A DNA stretch of 31,136 nucleotides from Sarocladium kiliense (GCA_030734395.1 JAUZTG010000043.1:1-31136), one strand, 5' to 3'; shown: positions 1-9,097, counted from the stretch's first letter. Numbers and translations: made by a program. Notes: generated by a model not told the origin, from the letters alone.

Positions 1-94
1 TCAGACCTGAGAGCCGACGATGGGCGGCCTCGACCTTGTATTTATAGTTGTACTGCTGCATAGCTGCCGGTAAAGGCGGCTGGGACAGTCTATG

Positions 95-128
<34 letters not shown>
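95..128. repeat. AATC tetranucleotide microsatellite
   Basis: About eight and a half perfect copies of AATC stand directly in front of the large minisatellite. There is no sign of coding function; the short reading frame through it reads only repeated Asn-Gln-Ser. Confidence 0.95.
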
Positions 129-129
<1 letters not shown>

Positions 130-752
130 GCCTGTGTCAACAGCCGGGCACTCAAAGGCCTGTGCCAACGAGGGCCTGTGCCAGCGGTCAAAGGCCTGTG
201 CCATCAGTGCGCATCAAAAAGCCTGTGTCAACAGCCGGGCACTGAAAGGCCTGTGCCAGCAGCCGGGCACTGAAAGGCCTGTGCCAATGAGGGCCTGTGC
301 CAGCGGTCAAAGGCCTGTGCCATCAGTGCGCATCAAAAAGCCTGTGTCAACAGCCGGGCACTGAAAGGCCTGTGCCAATGAGGGCCTGTGCCAGCGGTCA
401 AAGGCCTGTGCCATCAGTGCGCACCAAAAAGCCTGTGTCAACAGCCGGGCACTCAAAGGCCTGTGCCAGCAGCCGGGCACTGAAAGGCCTGTGCCAATGA
501 GGGCCTGTGCCAGCGGTCAAGGGCCTGTGCCAGCGGTCAAAGGCCTGTGCCATCAGTGCGCATCAAAAAGCCTGTGTCAACAGCCGGGCACTGAAAGGCC
601 TGTGCCAACGAGGGCCTGTGCCAGCGGTCAAAGGCCTGTGCCAACGAGGGCCTGTGCCGTCGGTGCGCACCAAAAAGCCTGTGTCAACAGCCGGGCACTG
701 AAAGGCCTGTGCCAATGAGGGCCTGTGCCAGCGGTCAAAGGCCTGTGCCGGC
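130..752. repeat. complex GC-rich minisatellite with core GCCTGTG
   Basis: The core GCCTGTG (usually AAAGGCCTGTGCC) recurs about 28 times in roughly 620 bp, embedded in units of about 17 to 29 bp. A variant carrying GCCTGTGTCAACAGCCGGGC recurs at 130, 221, 340, 431, 570 and 677, giving a higher-order period of 91, 119, 91, 139 and 107 bp. Several frames stay open through the array on both strands, as expected for a repeat without stops, and these are not called as genes. The downstream 753-905 is unique sequence with nothing recognised in it. Confidence 0.95.
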
Positions 753-905
753 AGTGCGGCGAGGGCAAATATCGGGTGCAATAACATGCCATGTAGTTGC
801 AACACAGAATTGCCGTCGATAAGCACCAACAATTATAGCAGTGCAGGGATCACTCAGGTCATTGAGAACATCACTATGAAGCATTTTGGGATCAACCTAG
901 ATACG

Positions 906-2525
906 TTACTTTACGGCTGACTGGATATCTGATGTTCGTACACCACCGACCTTCAAAACAGCCTTAATATCTGTCTCACAACTGAAACCATGCTTCGCCA
1001 CGGCCCACCGATGTATTTCATTGATCCAGTCCACTAGCTCTCTGACGCCGTACGTATCTGTGCAGTCCGCCCCAACTAACCTTGTCATCGTACAACCACG
1101 CCATTTCTCATCTGTTTGTGGTTCGAGAACCCAGAAAACGAACTTTGACCCCACGAACGTCAGCGCGTAGTGTCGAATGTGAGAGTCATAGTCCAGATCC
1201 GGCTGTGCCTCACGGGCCGCCTCGCGGAGTTTGTACCTATTGTACAGCGCCATGGAGCCTGCAGCAGCTACTTGCGCAATGGCAGCATCTTCAGATACAC
1301 CGTCCCGCTTGAACTCGATTGTGAAGTAAGGGCACGTGATCCAGTCTCGCACATACGCGCAATTCTGGATCTGGAACCGGTACCTTGGGTTGAAGCCTTT
1401 CAGCGACAGCCAATATGCGCAGTCCGGCCGTATATCCCACGACCAGTCCACGCCTGGCTTTGCGCTATCCAGTACAGGAGGTTTACGCCAATGCGTGTTC
1501 TCCTTTGGTGGATTGACCAGCTGCAGCATCCGCTCACCTCGCCATTGCCTATCATCCGAGTCAGGCAGGGACCGTGGGGAGCGTCTTAAGAACTGCTCCT
1601 TGGCAAGCGTGGCAAACTCCTCCTCACACAAACCTAATGCCTTCATCTCTTTGTACTCGTTCGACAATGACCGTACCCAGTCGTCATCACCGCTGACCCA
1701 GATGTTGGTATGAGATAGCCCCGCCATGTTGTCATAACCTTTCGACGGACGGTTTGTCTTGAAGTGGACGAATGGGCCAGGGACAATAGCGTTGGTGTCT
1801 TTCACCCTGATCCCACGTGGGAGAAGAACTAAGTCGGTGAATTTTGCGCTGCGAGGTGTCAACCCCGTGCGAGATGTCAATGTGCTATCCGGCGTACCGA
1901 CCGACTCGCCTGAGTCAACGAGACTGGGCTGATCGGACAAGGTTGATCTGCCGGCATCAGATGCTATGCCGCGAGGCAAACGGGAGCTGCGCTTCGCAGC
2001 ACGTTCAGACATCTCTCGGGTTTTGCGCACCTCGATCCAAGTTGCTTGAATATTGTCGGCGTCGGACTCGGGAACTGGCAAGGGGCTGTTGGCTCGCGGG
2101 GCGGTGAGCATCATCTGCAAGATCCCGACACAACCAATGGCACGGAGAAGACATGCGGGTACCGGAAGAGTGCGGCCTTGTTCGCGGCAACAAGCCTTTG
2201 TCGAGTATATGGGGCCGTATCGACGTCGCGCTTGAGGTTGTACAACGGGGTAGGGTCGGAATAAGCGGCGTATTGTCTCCCGTGGATTGTGATGTTTGTT
2301 GACAAGGGAGTTCTCTGTACTTGACGCGAAATCCGGAGTTTCGCGGCGAATTGTCGGGAAGTGGATCCAATCACTGAGGCAGGTCCACGCGTAGGCTGAG
2401 TCGCCGAATTCAGGTGCACGTGCAGCAGCACGCCCCTGGCTAATTGGGATTGACCATCCTGACTGCCGTGTCAACACAGACGTCGTGGAACACATAGTTG
2501 TCGTTGCTGTCGTCAGTATCATCAT
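906..2525 (-). CDS. PD-(D/E)XK nuclease-like protein (fungal accessory family)
   Basis: The C-terminal half resembles the fungal PD-(D/E)XK nuclease-like proteins often annotated in ascomycete accessory regions. An Asp in RPDCAYWL (codon 1424-1422) is followed by the E-x-K pair in YFTIEFKRD (Glu codon 1316-1314, Lys codon 1310-1308). Next comes an Ala-rich helix AAIAQVAAAGSMALYNRYKL, which is typical after the catalytic strand in this family. The recognisable domain runs from about 1840 to 930. The frame is open further upstream without an ATG until 2525, but residues before about 2012 (an internal Met) look unlike the family and may be non-coding or belong to other exons. The start is therefore uncertain; 2525, 2114 and 2012 are candidates. 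Activity and substrate are not shown. Family membership is recognised by motif only; a degenerate, non-catalytic role is possible. It is divergent from the recombinase remnant to its right. Confidence 0.65.
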   Translation of the reverse strand: MMILTTATTTMCSTTSVLTRQSGWSIPISQGRAAARAPEFGDSAYAWTCLSDWIHFPTIRRETPDFASSTENSLVNKHHNPRETIRRLFRPYPVVQPQARRRYGPIYSTKACCREQGRTLPVPACLLRAIGCVGILQMMLTAPRANSPLPVPESDADNIQATWIEVRKTREMSERAAKRSSRLPRGIASDAGRSTLSDQPSLVDSGESVGTPDSTLTSRTGLTPRSAKFTDLVLLPRGIRVKDTNAIVPGPFVHFKTNRPSKGYDNMAGLSHTNIWVSGDDDWVRSLSNEYKEMKALGLCEEEFATLAKEQFLRRSPRSLPDSDDRQWRGERMLQLVNPPKENTHWRKPPVLDSAKPGVDWSWDIRPDCAYWLSLKGFNPRYRFQIQNCAYVRDWITCPYFTIEFKRDGVSEDAAIAQVAAAGSMALYNRYKLREAAREAQPDLDYDSHIRHYALTFVGSKFVFWVLEPQTDEKWRGCTMTRLVGADCTDTYGVRELVDWINEIHRWAVAKHGFSCETDIKAVLKVGGVRTSDIQSAVK

Positions 2526-2779
2526 TTCTGATAACAATGATGGCAACGTCAGGAAAGTGAAGAGCGCCTGGCATTGGAGAAGAAGGTACCACACCCTCAA
2601 GTACCTAGGCGATCGGAAAGCCTCGGCCAGACGACGGGGACCGGCTGAAGCAACGCAAGGCAAGAAGCTTCACCTCCTTGCTGCATGAACACGAGATGAG
2701 GCAACCCACCGTCAGCTCGTGAGGCTGTTGAATCGAAGACGGGAACCTGGCCGGATTTGCGGAGTGCTTGTTGTTGCAG

Positions 2780-3665
2780 ATGCGCAGTGCGACTTTTCGT
2801 CAGGATGAGCGGGCACAGATTTATCCCTCTGCTGATGAGATACAGCAGAAGATAGAGTCTCGGGACGATATACACGAGCTGCGGCGTGAGTACCGCGCCT
2901 TGGCGGATATCGGTCTATCGCAGTCTTCAGCAGCGAAAAGGATCTGCGGCAAGATCAAGTACATCAAGGACATTCTGTGCGACGATATTGTGAGCCGGAA
3001 CTGCGAGGCATACTTCAAGGAGGCAGACCGGCTCCGGGCGCTTCGCAAGCCTACTGACCACCTTTGGAATCCTGAAGCTACCACTCATCGGTTGAAGCAC
3101 TACATGGACACTAGCACGGCAGCCGAGGTCCTAGGAGGCTTCATGTCGGAGGCAAACGATTCTAGGTGAGCCAGTCGAAAGCGGAGGTCAAGCTATTGGG
3201 ACCCGATGTGCCGAGCCTCGACGCCCTCGTTGCCTCTTGTGTACGAAAGGGCCATTCGCGAATCCGTCGTCACTGACGAGACACACCTGGAGCGTGCACA
3301 AGACACTCTTACGCAGCGACTTCGCCTGCCCCGAGTGCCAAAGGCTCGGGCAACCTGAGGCTATTATTAGCGGCGGGCCGCCAGTCTGGAGCAACCACGT
3401 TGAACGCGTACATGGCCAGGAGGACTGGATCCAGCACGTCAGTACAGTCCACCGAGGCGGGGACATCCCTGGCGCTGTGCTCCAGCCTCAAAGGACAGGA
3501 TGCAAGCAGAGGGCTACCAGGCTGCCACCTCACCACAGCAATAGACGCCAGAAGGTGGAGAGCCCGCTTCGCATCGGGCATGACGAGTTTGCCTGGTGGC
3601 AGTCAAGTATTGATTCTCACGCGGGAGAGGAGTTCTGGGTAGAAGGGAGTGCTAGTAACGAGTGA
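2780..3665 (+). pseudogene. remnant of DUF3435 tyrosine recombinase C-terminus with C2H2 zinc fingers
   Basis: The frame from 2780 to 3169 reads a charged helical stretch with EAYFKEADRLRALRKPTD, which looks like the region after the catalytic domain in fungal DUF3435 ('FluG-domain') tyrosine recombinases. After a frame change between about 3150 and 3230, a second frame gives two C2H2-type fingers: CLLC...HTWSVH at 3231-3281 and CPEC...HVERVH at about 3328-3411, followed by a tail to 3665. No intron of normal length joins the two frames in phase, so a frameshift is the simplest reading. The N-terminal recombinase core with its catalytic Arg and Tyr is absent, and the frame is closed by a stop at 2729-2731. 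It is a 5'-truncated, frameshifted copy and should be inactive. DUF3435 members include Starship captain recombinases. The identification is from remembered motif layout and is moderate. A degraded zinc-finger protein of another kind is the alternative. Confidence 0.58.
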
Positions 3666-4167
3666 GCTAAGCGCTGCATGTAATGAACGACATGATCGAG
3701 TCTCCAAACAGAATCCGCTACCAAGCACATCGTCGTGTCATGAAGTTGTAATTCATCTTGCCAGGGACATGTGATCTATGAGCGGGGTCCCCACTTATTT
3801 GAAGCAAACTCATTGGCTAGCTCAGTCTCTTCGACCCCTCTCACTCTCGTTAGCCTCGTGGATGTTTGCCTTTCGCAATCGCCGGCGTATCTTTATTTCT
3901 TAACCACCCGCGTACTTTCAGCTATTGTATTTTGTTCATGTTCCCTTCCCACAAATCAGCTGGATACTTGTCGCTGACAACCTCATTACCGCAACACGCT
4001 TACTTCTCGAGAGTACCGCCTCCCCTTGTTTGCGCAGCGCTGCTACTTGCTTATGCTAATGTTAAATTTCGTCAGGCATCAATGACCACAGCTGTTCGAG
4101 AGATCGCGAAGCGACCGGCCCACCATCCCGAACATTCCAAGTCCACCAGCTTTACCGGTATAAGGTG
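3666..4167. other. intergenic, no supported gene
   Basis: Open frames here (for example around 3771-3977 and 3866-4168) lack convincing codon pattern and splice partners. The sequence is pyrimidine-rich around 3825-3860 and 3990-4030, as in many fungal promoters, and probably serves the small gene that starts at 4168. No TATA box is obvious. Confidence 0.5.
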
Positions 4168-4553
4168 ATGCAACAGCATCCAGTCCCACCAAGCTCCGAC
4201 GATGATCTGGTCCGGCAATGCACAGAACTGGTACGATGTCCAGCACCTGAGAACTAATGCGAAGACTAAGCCACTCGCAGACTAAAGTACCCTGCTCAAA
4301 GCTCCAATGGAAACACTATGAAGATTTGTACGAAGAGACACTTGGGGAAGATGTTGTCGCACTTATCGTGGATGTCGATCAGTCCAAGGGATCTGTATGG
4401 TTCCGGATACAGAAAGACTACATTGGCAGGGTTGGTCAAGATCACAGAGGCGGCTTCGTCGTTGTGACCCTAGAGAAAAGCAACATCAAGTATATGTGCA
4501 TTAAGGAGTGTCGCATTGGGAAGGTATTCAAAGAATCTCTTGAGACCAGTTGA
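4168..4553 (+). CDS. small unknown protein, two exons
   Basis: The model joins 4168-4230 to 4281-4553. The 50-nt intron 4231-4280 starts GTACGA, has an ACTAAT/ACTAAG branch region and ends CGCAG, and both sides meet in phase 0. The 111-residue product begins MQQHPVPPSSDDDLVRQC and continues with an alternating hydrophobic pattern (VVALIVDVD, VWFRIQ, GFVVVTLE), suggesting a small beta-rich soluble domain. No signal peptide or membrane helix is seen. I do not recognise the family. The 3' end overlaps the coding end of the convergent gene on the other strand by 26 bp, so the two mRNAs are complementary at their ends. The upstream frame stays open before 4168, so a longer N-terminus is possible. 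Confidence 0.55.
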
Positions 4554-5413
4554 CTGGCTTGCTCTTCGATAACAAATCCATCACTATGGCTTCGGGAATA
4601 TTGGTTGTGATGAAGGGCACGCGGTTCTTAAGATGCGGCAGAGTCAGTCTGCAAATCGGTTTGCGTAACGCGCATATCGCACGGATAGCATCTATAGGCT
4701 CCAGGTTGTAGACGCCTTGAACCAAGTCGACTGGAAAATGTGAGTGGATTATATCGAAGAAGGGCCAGGAAGTATTCGTACGCACTGTTATCGCTGGTCA
4801 TTACAGAGGGCAGGTATTCAAGGCGGGGGTTTCGGATTTCGTCATCATCGCCTTCGTCATCGCCATGGCCTTCAGCTTCGCCCAGAACGCTGCCTATATG
4901 ACTGGTCGGTGCTCGCCTGGAGGAGTCTTTGAAGATCGGTAAGTTCGATTCCGACACGCGTGAGCGACTTCGTGTCGCACGCCCCAAGTCCGACGCTGCC
5001 CGCTTCCGCTTAGAGTCCGTTCGGAGCTTGGGCACCAGGGGCGTGAACTGCGCGTTTGCGAGGTCCCCAAGTATCGAACCCTGGTACTCCTGCTTCGAAC
5101 TAAGTAATGTCGGGATGAACGTTTCACAGCGCCGCAACTCATATAAGCTGGTAATTGAGAGCGAAATGCTGCAGAGGAAAGCTACTTCAATCCCAACTCG
5201 CTCGAAAATAGTTGACAACACTTTGAGTGCGTGGCTCCGGCGGTTCTGGGTTGTTTGTGGATGTCGTAGTCGACCTTCCTCAGTTTCAGATATGAGGGTA
5301 CGGATCTTTTTGAAGGCTGAGGCTTGGCTTGTAGTCAACCTGGACTCTGATACCAATGATTGGTAGTTCTTAGTCAGCTTGTCCATATCGGTATCAAGGA
5401 AGATGTTCGTCAT
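4528..5413 (-). CDS. unknown 276-residue protein, two exons
   Basis: Exon 1 is 5413-4786 and exon 2 is 4730-4528. The 55-nt intron 4785-4731 has a GTGCGT donor and a TTTTCCAG acceptor, phase 1 on both sides. Reading through the intron would instead give a different, less protein-like tail. The product has a helical N-terminal half (MTNIFLDTDMDKLTKNYQSL onward), a basic Arg/Ser/Lys-rich middle that could be a nuclear localisation region, an acidic run (GDDEGDDDE) and a new C-terminus supplied by exon 2 (VYNLEPIDAIRAICALRKPI). An upstream in-frame extension to 5476 is possible, but it enters the promoter-side sequence next to the minisatellite, so the ATG at 5413 is preferred. I do not recognise a family. 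Its 3' coding end overlaps the opposite gene by 26 bp. Confidence 0.6.
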
Positions 5414-5490
5414 CGCGCACGTTAGAAGAGAAAGAAAATAACAATAGAAATATGGGTTTATGGGTTGTAGGTTCATGGGTTTATGGCATT

Positions 5491-5662
5491 GTTTTATGGA
5501 TATATGGGTTTATGGATATATGGGTTTATGGATATATGGGTTTATGGGTTTATGGATATATGGGTTTATGGATATATGGTTTTGTGGATATTTGGTTTTG
5601 TGGATATTTGGTTTTGTGGATATTTGGTTTTGTGGATATATGGTTTTATGGGTTTGTGGATG
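5491..5662. repeat. 16-bp minisatellite (TTTATGGATATATGGG type)
   Basis: About ten units of 16 bp, with 8-bp half-units interspersed, alternate between TTTATGGATATATGGG and TTTGTGGATATTTGGT forms. All plus frames stay open as Gly-Tyr-Trp-Met-Leu repeats, which is a property of the repeat and not evidence of a gene. The array lies 78 to 249 bp upstream of the ATG of the minus-strand gene that starts at 5413, so it sits in its promoter region. Confidence 0.95.
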
Positions 5663-5669
5663 AGTGGGT

Positions 5670-6219
5670 CGAGATTGGGGTGCAGGTGGGGGCTACACCT
5701 GTTCAGACTTGGTTCGTCTTGGCCGATGCACGACAGACGAGGAACTATCCATAGGCACCGTCCTTGACTTATTGTATACGCGCAAACGGACTTCGTGTTT
5801 TGCCTCAACCTAGCTCCTGAGCGTGGATGGAAAGCTGATTTGCCTAAGAGAAATACTTCTGCAAACCACTTAGCCTGGCAAGGACCAACTAATCAGCAGA
5901 GATGTAGCATTGTGCATAGGTTTCATGAGCGAGTCTCAAGAAACCCATGATGAAATTGCTGCGCTAAGGCATTGCAAATAGGTGTGATCTTCTCAGGTAG
6001 ACGACACATGGAGAAGACGGGTCGCATCGCTGTTGGCCGCCCTTGAGGTTAGCTGCAGGAAGGCTGGGCGGACTTATAGCGAAGCTCTCTGAGCAGAACA
6101 TTGCTTCTTGCATTACACCATCAGCAATTGGTGGCCAGCCTCACACCGCTGTCAATGCAGCCTGACGTGTTCGAATGGAGTAGAATACTGAACAGTGCCA
6201 GGGTTGCGTTGTTCTGTTG
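5670..6219. other. intergenic, no supported gene
   Basis: No reading frame with protein-like composition or matching intron signals was found on either strand. The right edge carries the core promoter of the gene starting at 6311. Confidence 0.45.
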
Positions 6220-6225
6220 TATAAA
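6220..6225 (+). promoter_or_regulatory. TATA box upstream of the 6311 gene
   Basis: TATAAA lies 86 bp upstream of the ATG at 6311, a normal spacing for an ascomycete promoter with a short leader. It supports the plus-strand reading of the 6311-6653 locus over the hydrophobic antisense frame. Confidence 0.45.
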
Positions 6226-6310
6226 GAGAGGAGTTTGCTGCATAAAACGAGATGAGATGAGTATTATTTTCCTAAGTTCCAGGAAGAAAGCCGCATAGAT
6301 ATACCTCACA

Positions 6311-6653
6311 ATGGCTGATGAAAGACCCTCCAGTGGTGGAGAAGATGTCCCAGGTTTGTCACTGTCTCCCACACCTTGAATGCCATCTGATCTCGGGCAC
6401 AGTCTATGACATTACCAATTTTTTACAACCTAATAGCTCTGCTGATGGGGCTGATGAAATCAATGACCAAAGCAACTGCACGAGTGGCACCAATGGAACA
6501 AATGGCGTAGGCACCGGAGAAAGCAACCACGATGCCAACAGCGTCAACACAGAAATTGCGAACCACCAAAGCCATCACGGCTCTGGTCCTAACACCAATA
6601 GCCAGTCCAACAATGAGACTCACGGCAATGGGGCTGAAGGAAGATCGGGATAA
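6311..6653 (+). CDS. small Asn/Ser/Gly-rich unknown protein, two exons
   Basis: Exons 6311-6353 and 6403-6653 are joined over a 49-nt intron (GTTTGT donor, GGGCACAG acceptor, phase 1). The product is about 97 residues, starts MADERPSSGGEDVP and is then dominated by Asn, Ser, Gly, Thr, Glu and His, so it is predicted to be disordered. The antisense frame is strongly hydrophobic because Asn/Asp codons read as Val/Ile on the opposite strand. That frame has only a GTG start at 6623 and no splice logic, whereas the plus strand has an ATG, a TATA box at 6220 and a phase-matched intron. I do not recognise a function. An Asn-rich composition can favour aggregation or condensate behaviour, but that is inference only. 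Confidence 0.45.
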
Positions 6654-6672
6654 GAAGCTATATCAAGGAAAG

Positions 6673-7572
6673 CTATCGCAGAAATCGAAGTTCTGGGTCA
6701 ACTAATGACTCCGCGTCTGGTTCCCTTCCCATGATCTGCTCTGGACCGTGTACTATGATACATTTCAACGGTTTTGCCTCGAAATAGCTATCCCATAGGC
6801 TGTTAGCAACAAGTTGTTCATCGCTTTGCGCAAAGTGATCCGAGCCATAGGGGTTAAGATGTCGTGATACGTTGAGTTCTCCGGAGCAGAACCCTCCAAC
6901 TGGCATCGCGTCCCTTCGCACGATCTGCTGTTGACCCATAATATACGTAGTCGGTAATGGCCTTGAATCGTTGTACCATGTGTTGCCGGGAGCAAGTATT
7001 GTGTCGCTTATCGTACAGAAACCCGAGCCGTAGGGATGGCGAGGTGGCGATATGTTATTCCGTTGGTGCAGTTCTCTGTATCCATCACCTCCCATCGCCA
7101 GCCAGGAGTTCAGTGCTTTCCAGCTGGATGAGATGAGGACTTCAATGGAATGTCAACCTCTGCGTGTCCAAGTCAAGATGCTACTTACTTTTCGGTGGCT
7201 TTGTAAGGTTCTCCAAGGGGAAACCTTCGAAGTGAGAATAGGCAGATACCTCAGCGCTCTCGGGACAAGGCAGTTGCCGCCGCCTCCTCCAAATCAAGGC
7301 GGAAGAAAGTGCAATAACGGCAACGATGACAACAACAACGGGAATGAAGATCTCAGCTCTGGTCATAATTGCGAAGATCTTCATCGATAGTATCGTTGGA
7401 CGTGAGGCAAGAACACGACGGAACAAGCACACCACCAGCCGTGCTGAAGTGCGAGACAATGCTCTCAAATACCGGGAGATGCGGGAGCCACGTTGACGCT
7501 CGCTCCCCGGAGGGCTGTGAGGTTCTCTGGAGTCAATGTAATGGAGCCGCCCTGTACAGTTAGACTCGACAT
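6673..7572 (-). CDS. single-pass membrane protein with internally duplicated soluble domain
   Basis: The final intron is well supported: 7188-7140, 49 nt, GTAAGT donor, GGTTGACAT branch region, TTGAAG acceptor, phase 1. It joins the membrane exon to the long exon 7139-6673. The membrane exon encodes a Val/Ile-rich helix ending in IW, then RRRR, which predicts N-out and C-in topology, followed by an AYS...PLE linker. The start is open to question. One model begins at 7572 (MSSLTVQGG...), with a 116-nt intron 7472-7357 in phase. Another begins at the ATG at 7384 or 7366 with the helix almost at the N-terminus. The products are about 244 or 220 residues. The soluble part holds two related repeats (about 7041-6902 and 6866-6708) sharing RH..PYGS, SD..LA.N..W and a GxxQI[VM].R motif. 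No known family was recognised. Confidence 0.55.
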
Positions 7573-8090
7573 GGTGGTCGAATCACCGTAGCCTTGCAAA
7601 GCCGCGCCATCGACGCAAATCGAATGGTAGACTCCTCGAAAAAGAAACGTCTCGGATCAAAGAGACGCGTAGCTGCAGGGCTATTTTTCGTGATGAAGCG
7701 CCGACTCCCCTCTCTGGTGATCTCCCCCCACACCTTTCGGGGACGGCGGACAAGAGGGTGTGCGGAGCACAGCGCTAGTCTAGAACGGGAGTATCAATGG
7801 CTTGGCACTCTTAGCGTCCATCAGCTGGAGACGAAAGAAGTATGGAGGAGTCTTAGCTTGATTCAGTCGACTCCTGTGATGGAGTGTACAGTACATGCAC
7901 TCTCTGTGGAGGGTTCGCAGGGCACTTAAGGGAACAGGGTTGTTGGGCACAATGCGACCAGAACGATAAGAACGACCTTTACATGCGCGGTTAACATCTC
8001 GTCGCTCGCCACCCCCCTTCTCGCTATCAACCTTTGCCTTCCAAGTCTCCCAGCCTGTGATATATCCAGCGCCATCAGGTATCTCTCAAC
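7573..8090. other. intergenic, no confident gene
   Basis: An open plus frame at 7594-7929 begins with TTG, is Arg/Lys/Ser-rich and has no splice partner or recognisable feature; I did not accept it. The stretch should contain the promoters for the minus gene on its left and the zinc-ribbon gene on its right. Confidence 0.4.
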
Positions 8091-8447
8091 ATGGTATGAG
8101 TATCTACTTGTTGTTGAACATCGCTGACAACAACACTGAAGCTCCAATTGCCGTCTGACCACGGCTCCTTGCACAAGCGCAAGTCGGAAGATGAGCTTAA
8201 GCGAGACAAGCCTACTCCAGCGCACTTGGAGACTAGGAGTCGGGAATTGCTCCGAAAAGAAAGACAGAAGGCTGGAACGTACGTGCAGAAAGAAATCCAG
8301 ATGCGAATAAGAGTCACATCGAACTATTGCTGCAAGTGCGACCAATTTACCACATTCAGGAACGATACTTGTGGTGTCTGTGGTCATAACGGGGGGAAAT
8401 GCATAGACTGTGTGCGCGCCCGAACAGAAAAATGTTCCGGAAATTAA
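8091..8447 (+). CDS. small zinc-ribbon protein, first exon only the ATG
   Basis: The model is ATG at 8091-8093, intron 8094-8141 (48 nt, GTATGA donor, CGCTGAC branch, CTGAAG acceptor, phase 0), then 8142-8447. The 102-residue product has a charged Lys/Glu/Arg-rich first half and a C-terminal metal-binding module with four C-x2-C or similar pairs: CCKC, CGVC, CIDC and a last Cys in EKCSGN. This fits a small treble-clef or ribbon zinc protein of the kind common among lineage-specific ascomycete proteins. It is likely nuclear or cytosolic; no signal peptide is seen. An in-frame stop at 8058-8060 limits the start, and no other ATG lies in frame, which is why an initiator exon of three bases is proposed. 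The partner and role are unknown. Confidence 0.6.
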
Positions 8448-9015
8448 AAGACGAGCTCATAGTACGAGTGCTATGGCTTGAATCTGAAGAGATCTGCATT
8501 CCTTGTGATGATACGAAGCCTAGTTTCCCCCTGTCACTTTGTCGAGACTTCGGACTCGTTTGCATCGAATCTGCTGGGGAAAATGGCCGTGATCGAGCAA
8601 ACATTCAGGCAGTTCTTTGATCCCCCCGCTCCATCCCACTATTGTATAGGAAGGTCAATCCGATGAAAGCGCAGGAGTTTGGCGGCACTGTAGGGTTGCA
8701 CATGCAGATCATGTAGCCCTTGCCAATCTCGGACTACCAGAGGCTTGGCATTTCAGCCACTGGCACCAAGGACATTAAGCGATTAGCCAGAGTGCCTCCG
8801 CGGCTATGCCGGCGGAGACGATAGTGATGTGCGGCCGCTGCGCCGTCCGTATTGGATCAACAGTCTTTAGGTGTGGGGAGGGGAACATACGCGAAAGTCT
8901 GAGACGCATGACGTTCGGAATGCAAGAGGTCATGCCGGCCGATGAGAATCCGCACTTCGCATCATGCTCTAACCTCAAAGCCATAGAAGACCGGCGAGGG
9001 ATTCGGACTGACCAA
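8448..9015. other. intergenic, no confident gene
   Basis: Open frames at 8478-8666, 8775-8984 (minus) and 8806-9162 have mixed composition and no phase-matched introns. One plus frame near 8806 carries a single C-x2-C, too little for a call. Confidence 0.35.
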
Positions 9016-9023
9016 TATATAAA
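9016..9023 (+). promoter_or_regulatory. TATA box upstream of a Cys/His-rich locus
   Basis: TATATAAA at this position is followed within 20-80 bp by several ATGs (9032, 9036, 9098). It is the best evidence that transcription runs rightward here, although the coding frame is unsettled. Confidence 0.4.
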
Positions 9024-9097
9024 GGGGGCTTATGCATGTCGGCAGAGAGTCTCTGCAGGCCGAACCTTCACCTTTATATTTACCAGGATCCACGAGC

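Noticed and set aside
92..832. Overlapping open frames on both strands in the GC-rich minisatellite
   Set aside because: Open in several frames because the repeat lacks stops; repeated residues only, no start context or splice logic.
2005..2431. Minus frames overlapping the N-terminal part of the nuclease-like gene
   Set aside because: Composition is Arg/Ser/Pro noise with no partner exon. They do leave open that the true N-terminus differs from the long frame.
3166..3215. GTGAGC...CCGAG as an intron restoring the recombinase remnant
   Set aside because: Length would be 50 nt, but the resulting phase does not match the zinc-finger frame; a frameshift fits better.
5452..5808. Open frames reading Gly-Tyr-Trp-Met or Pro-Asn-Ile-His-Lys repeats
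   Set aside because: Translation of the 16-bp minisatellite on both strands; not a gene.
6423..6623. Hydrophobic minus-strand frame resembling a membrane protein
   Set aside because: Starts with GTG, no intron support. The plus strand has an ATG, a TATA box and a phase-matched intron, and Asn/Asp-rich coding strands give hydrophobic antisense frames by codon mirror.
7052..7390. Plus-strand Asn/Asp-rich frame
   Set aside because: Mirror image of the Val/Ile-rich membrane helix on the minus strand, which has a consensus intron.
7594..7929. Plus-strand frame of 111 codons
   Set aside because: TTG start, basic low-information composition, no intron or domain.
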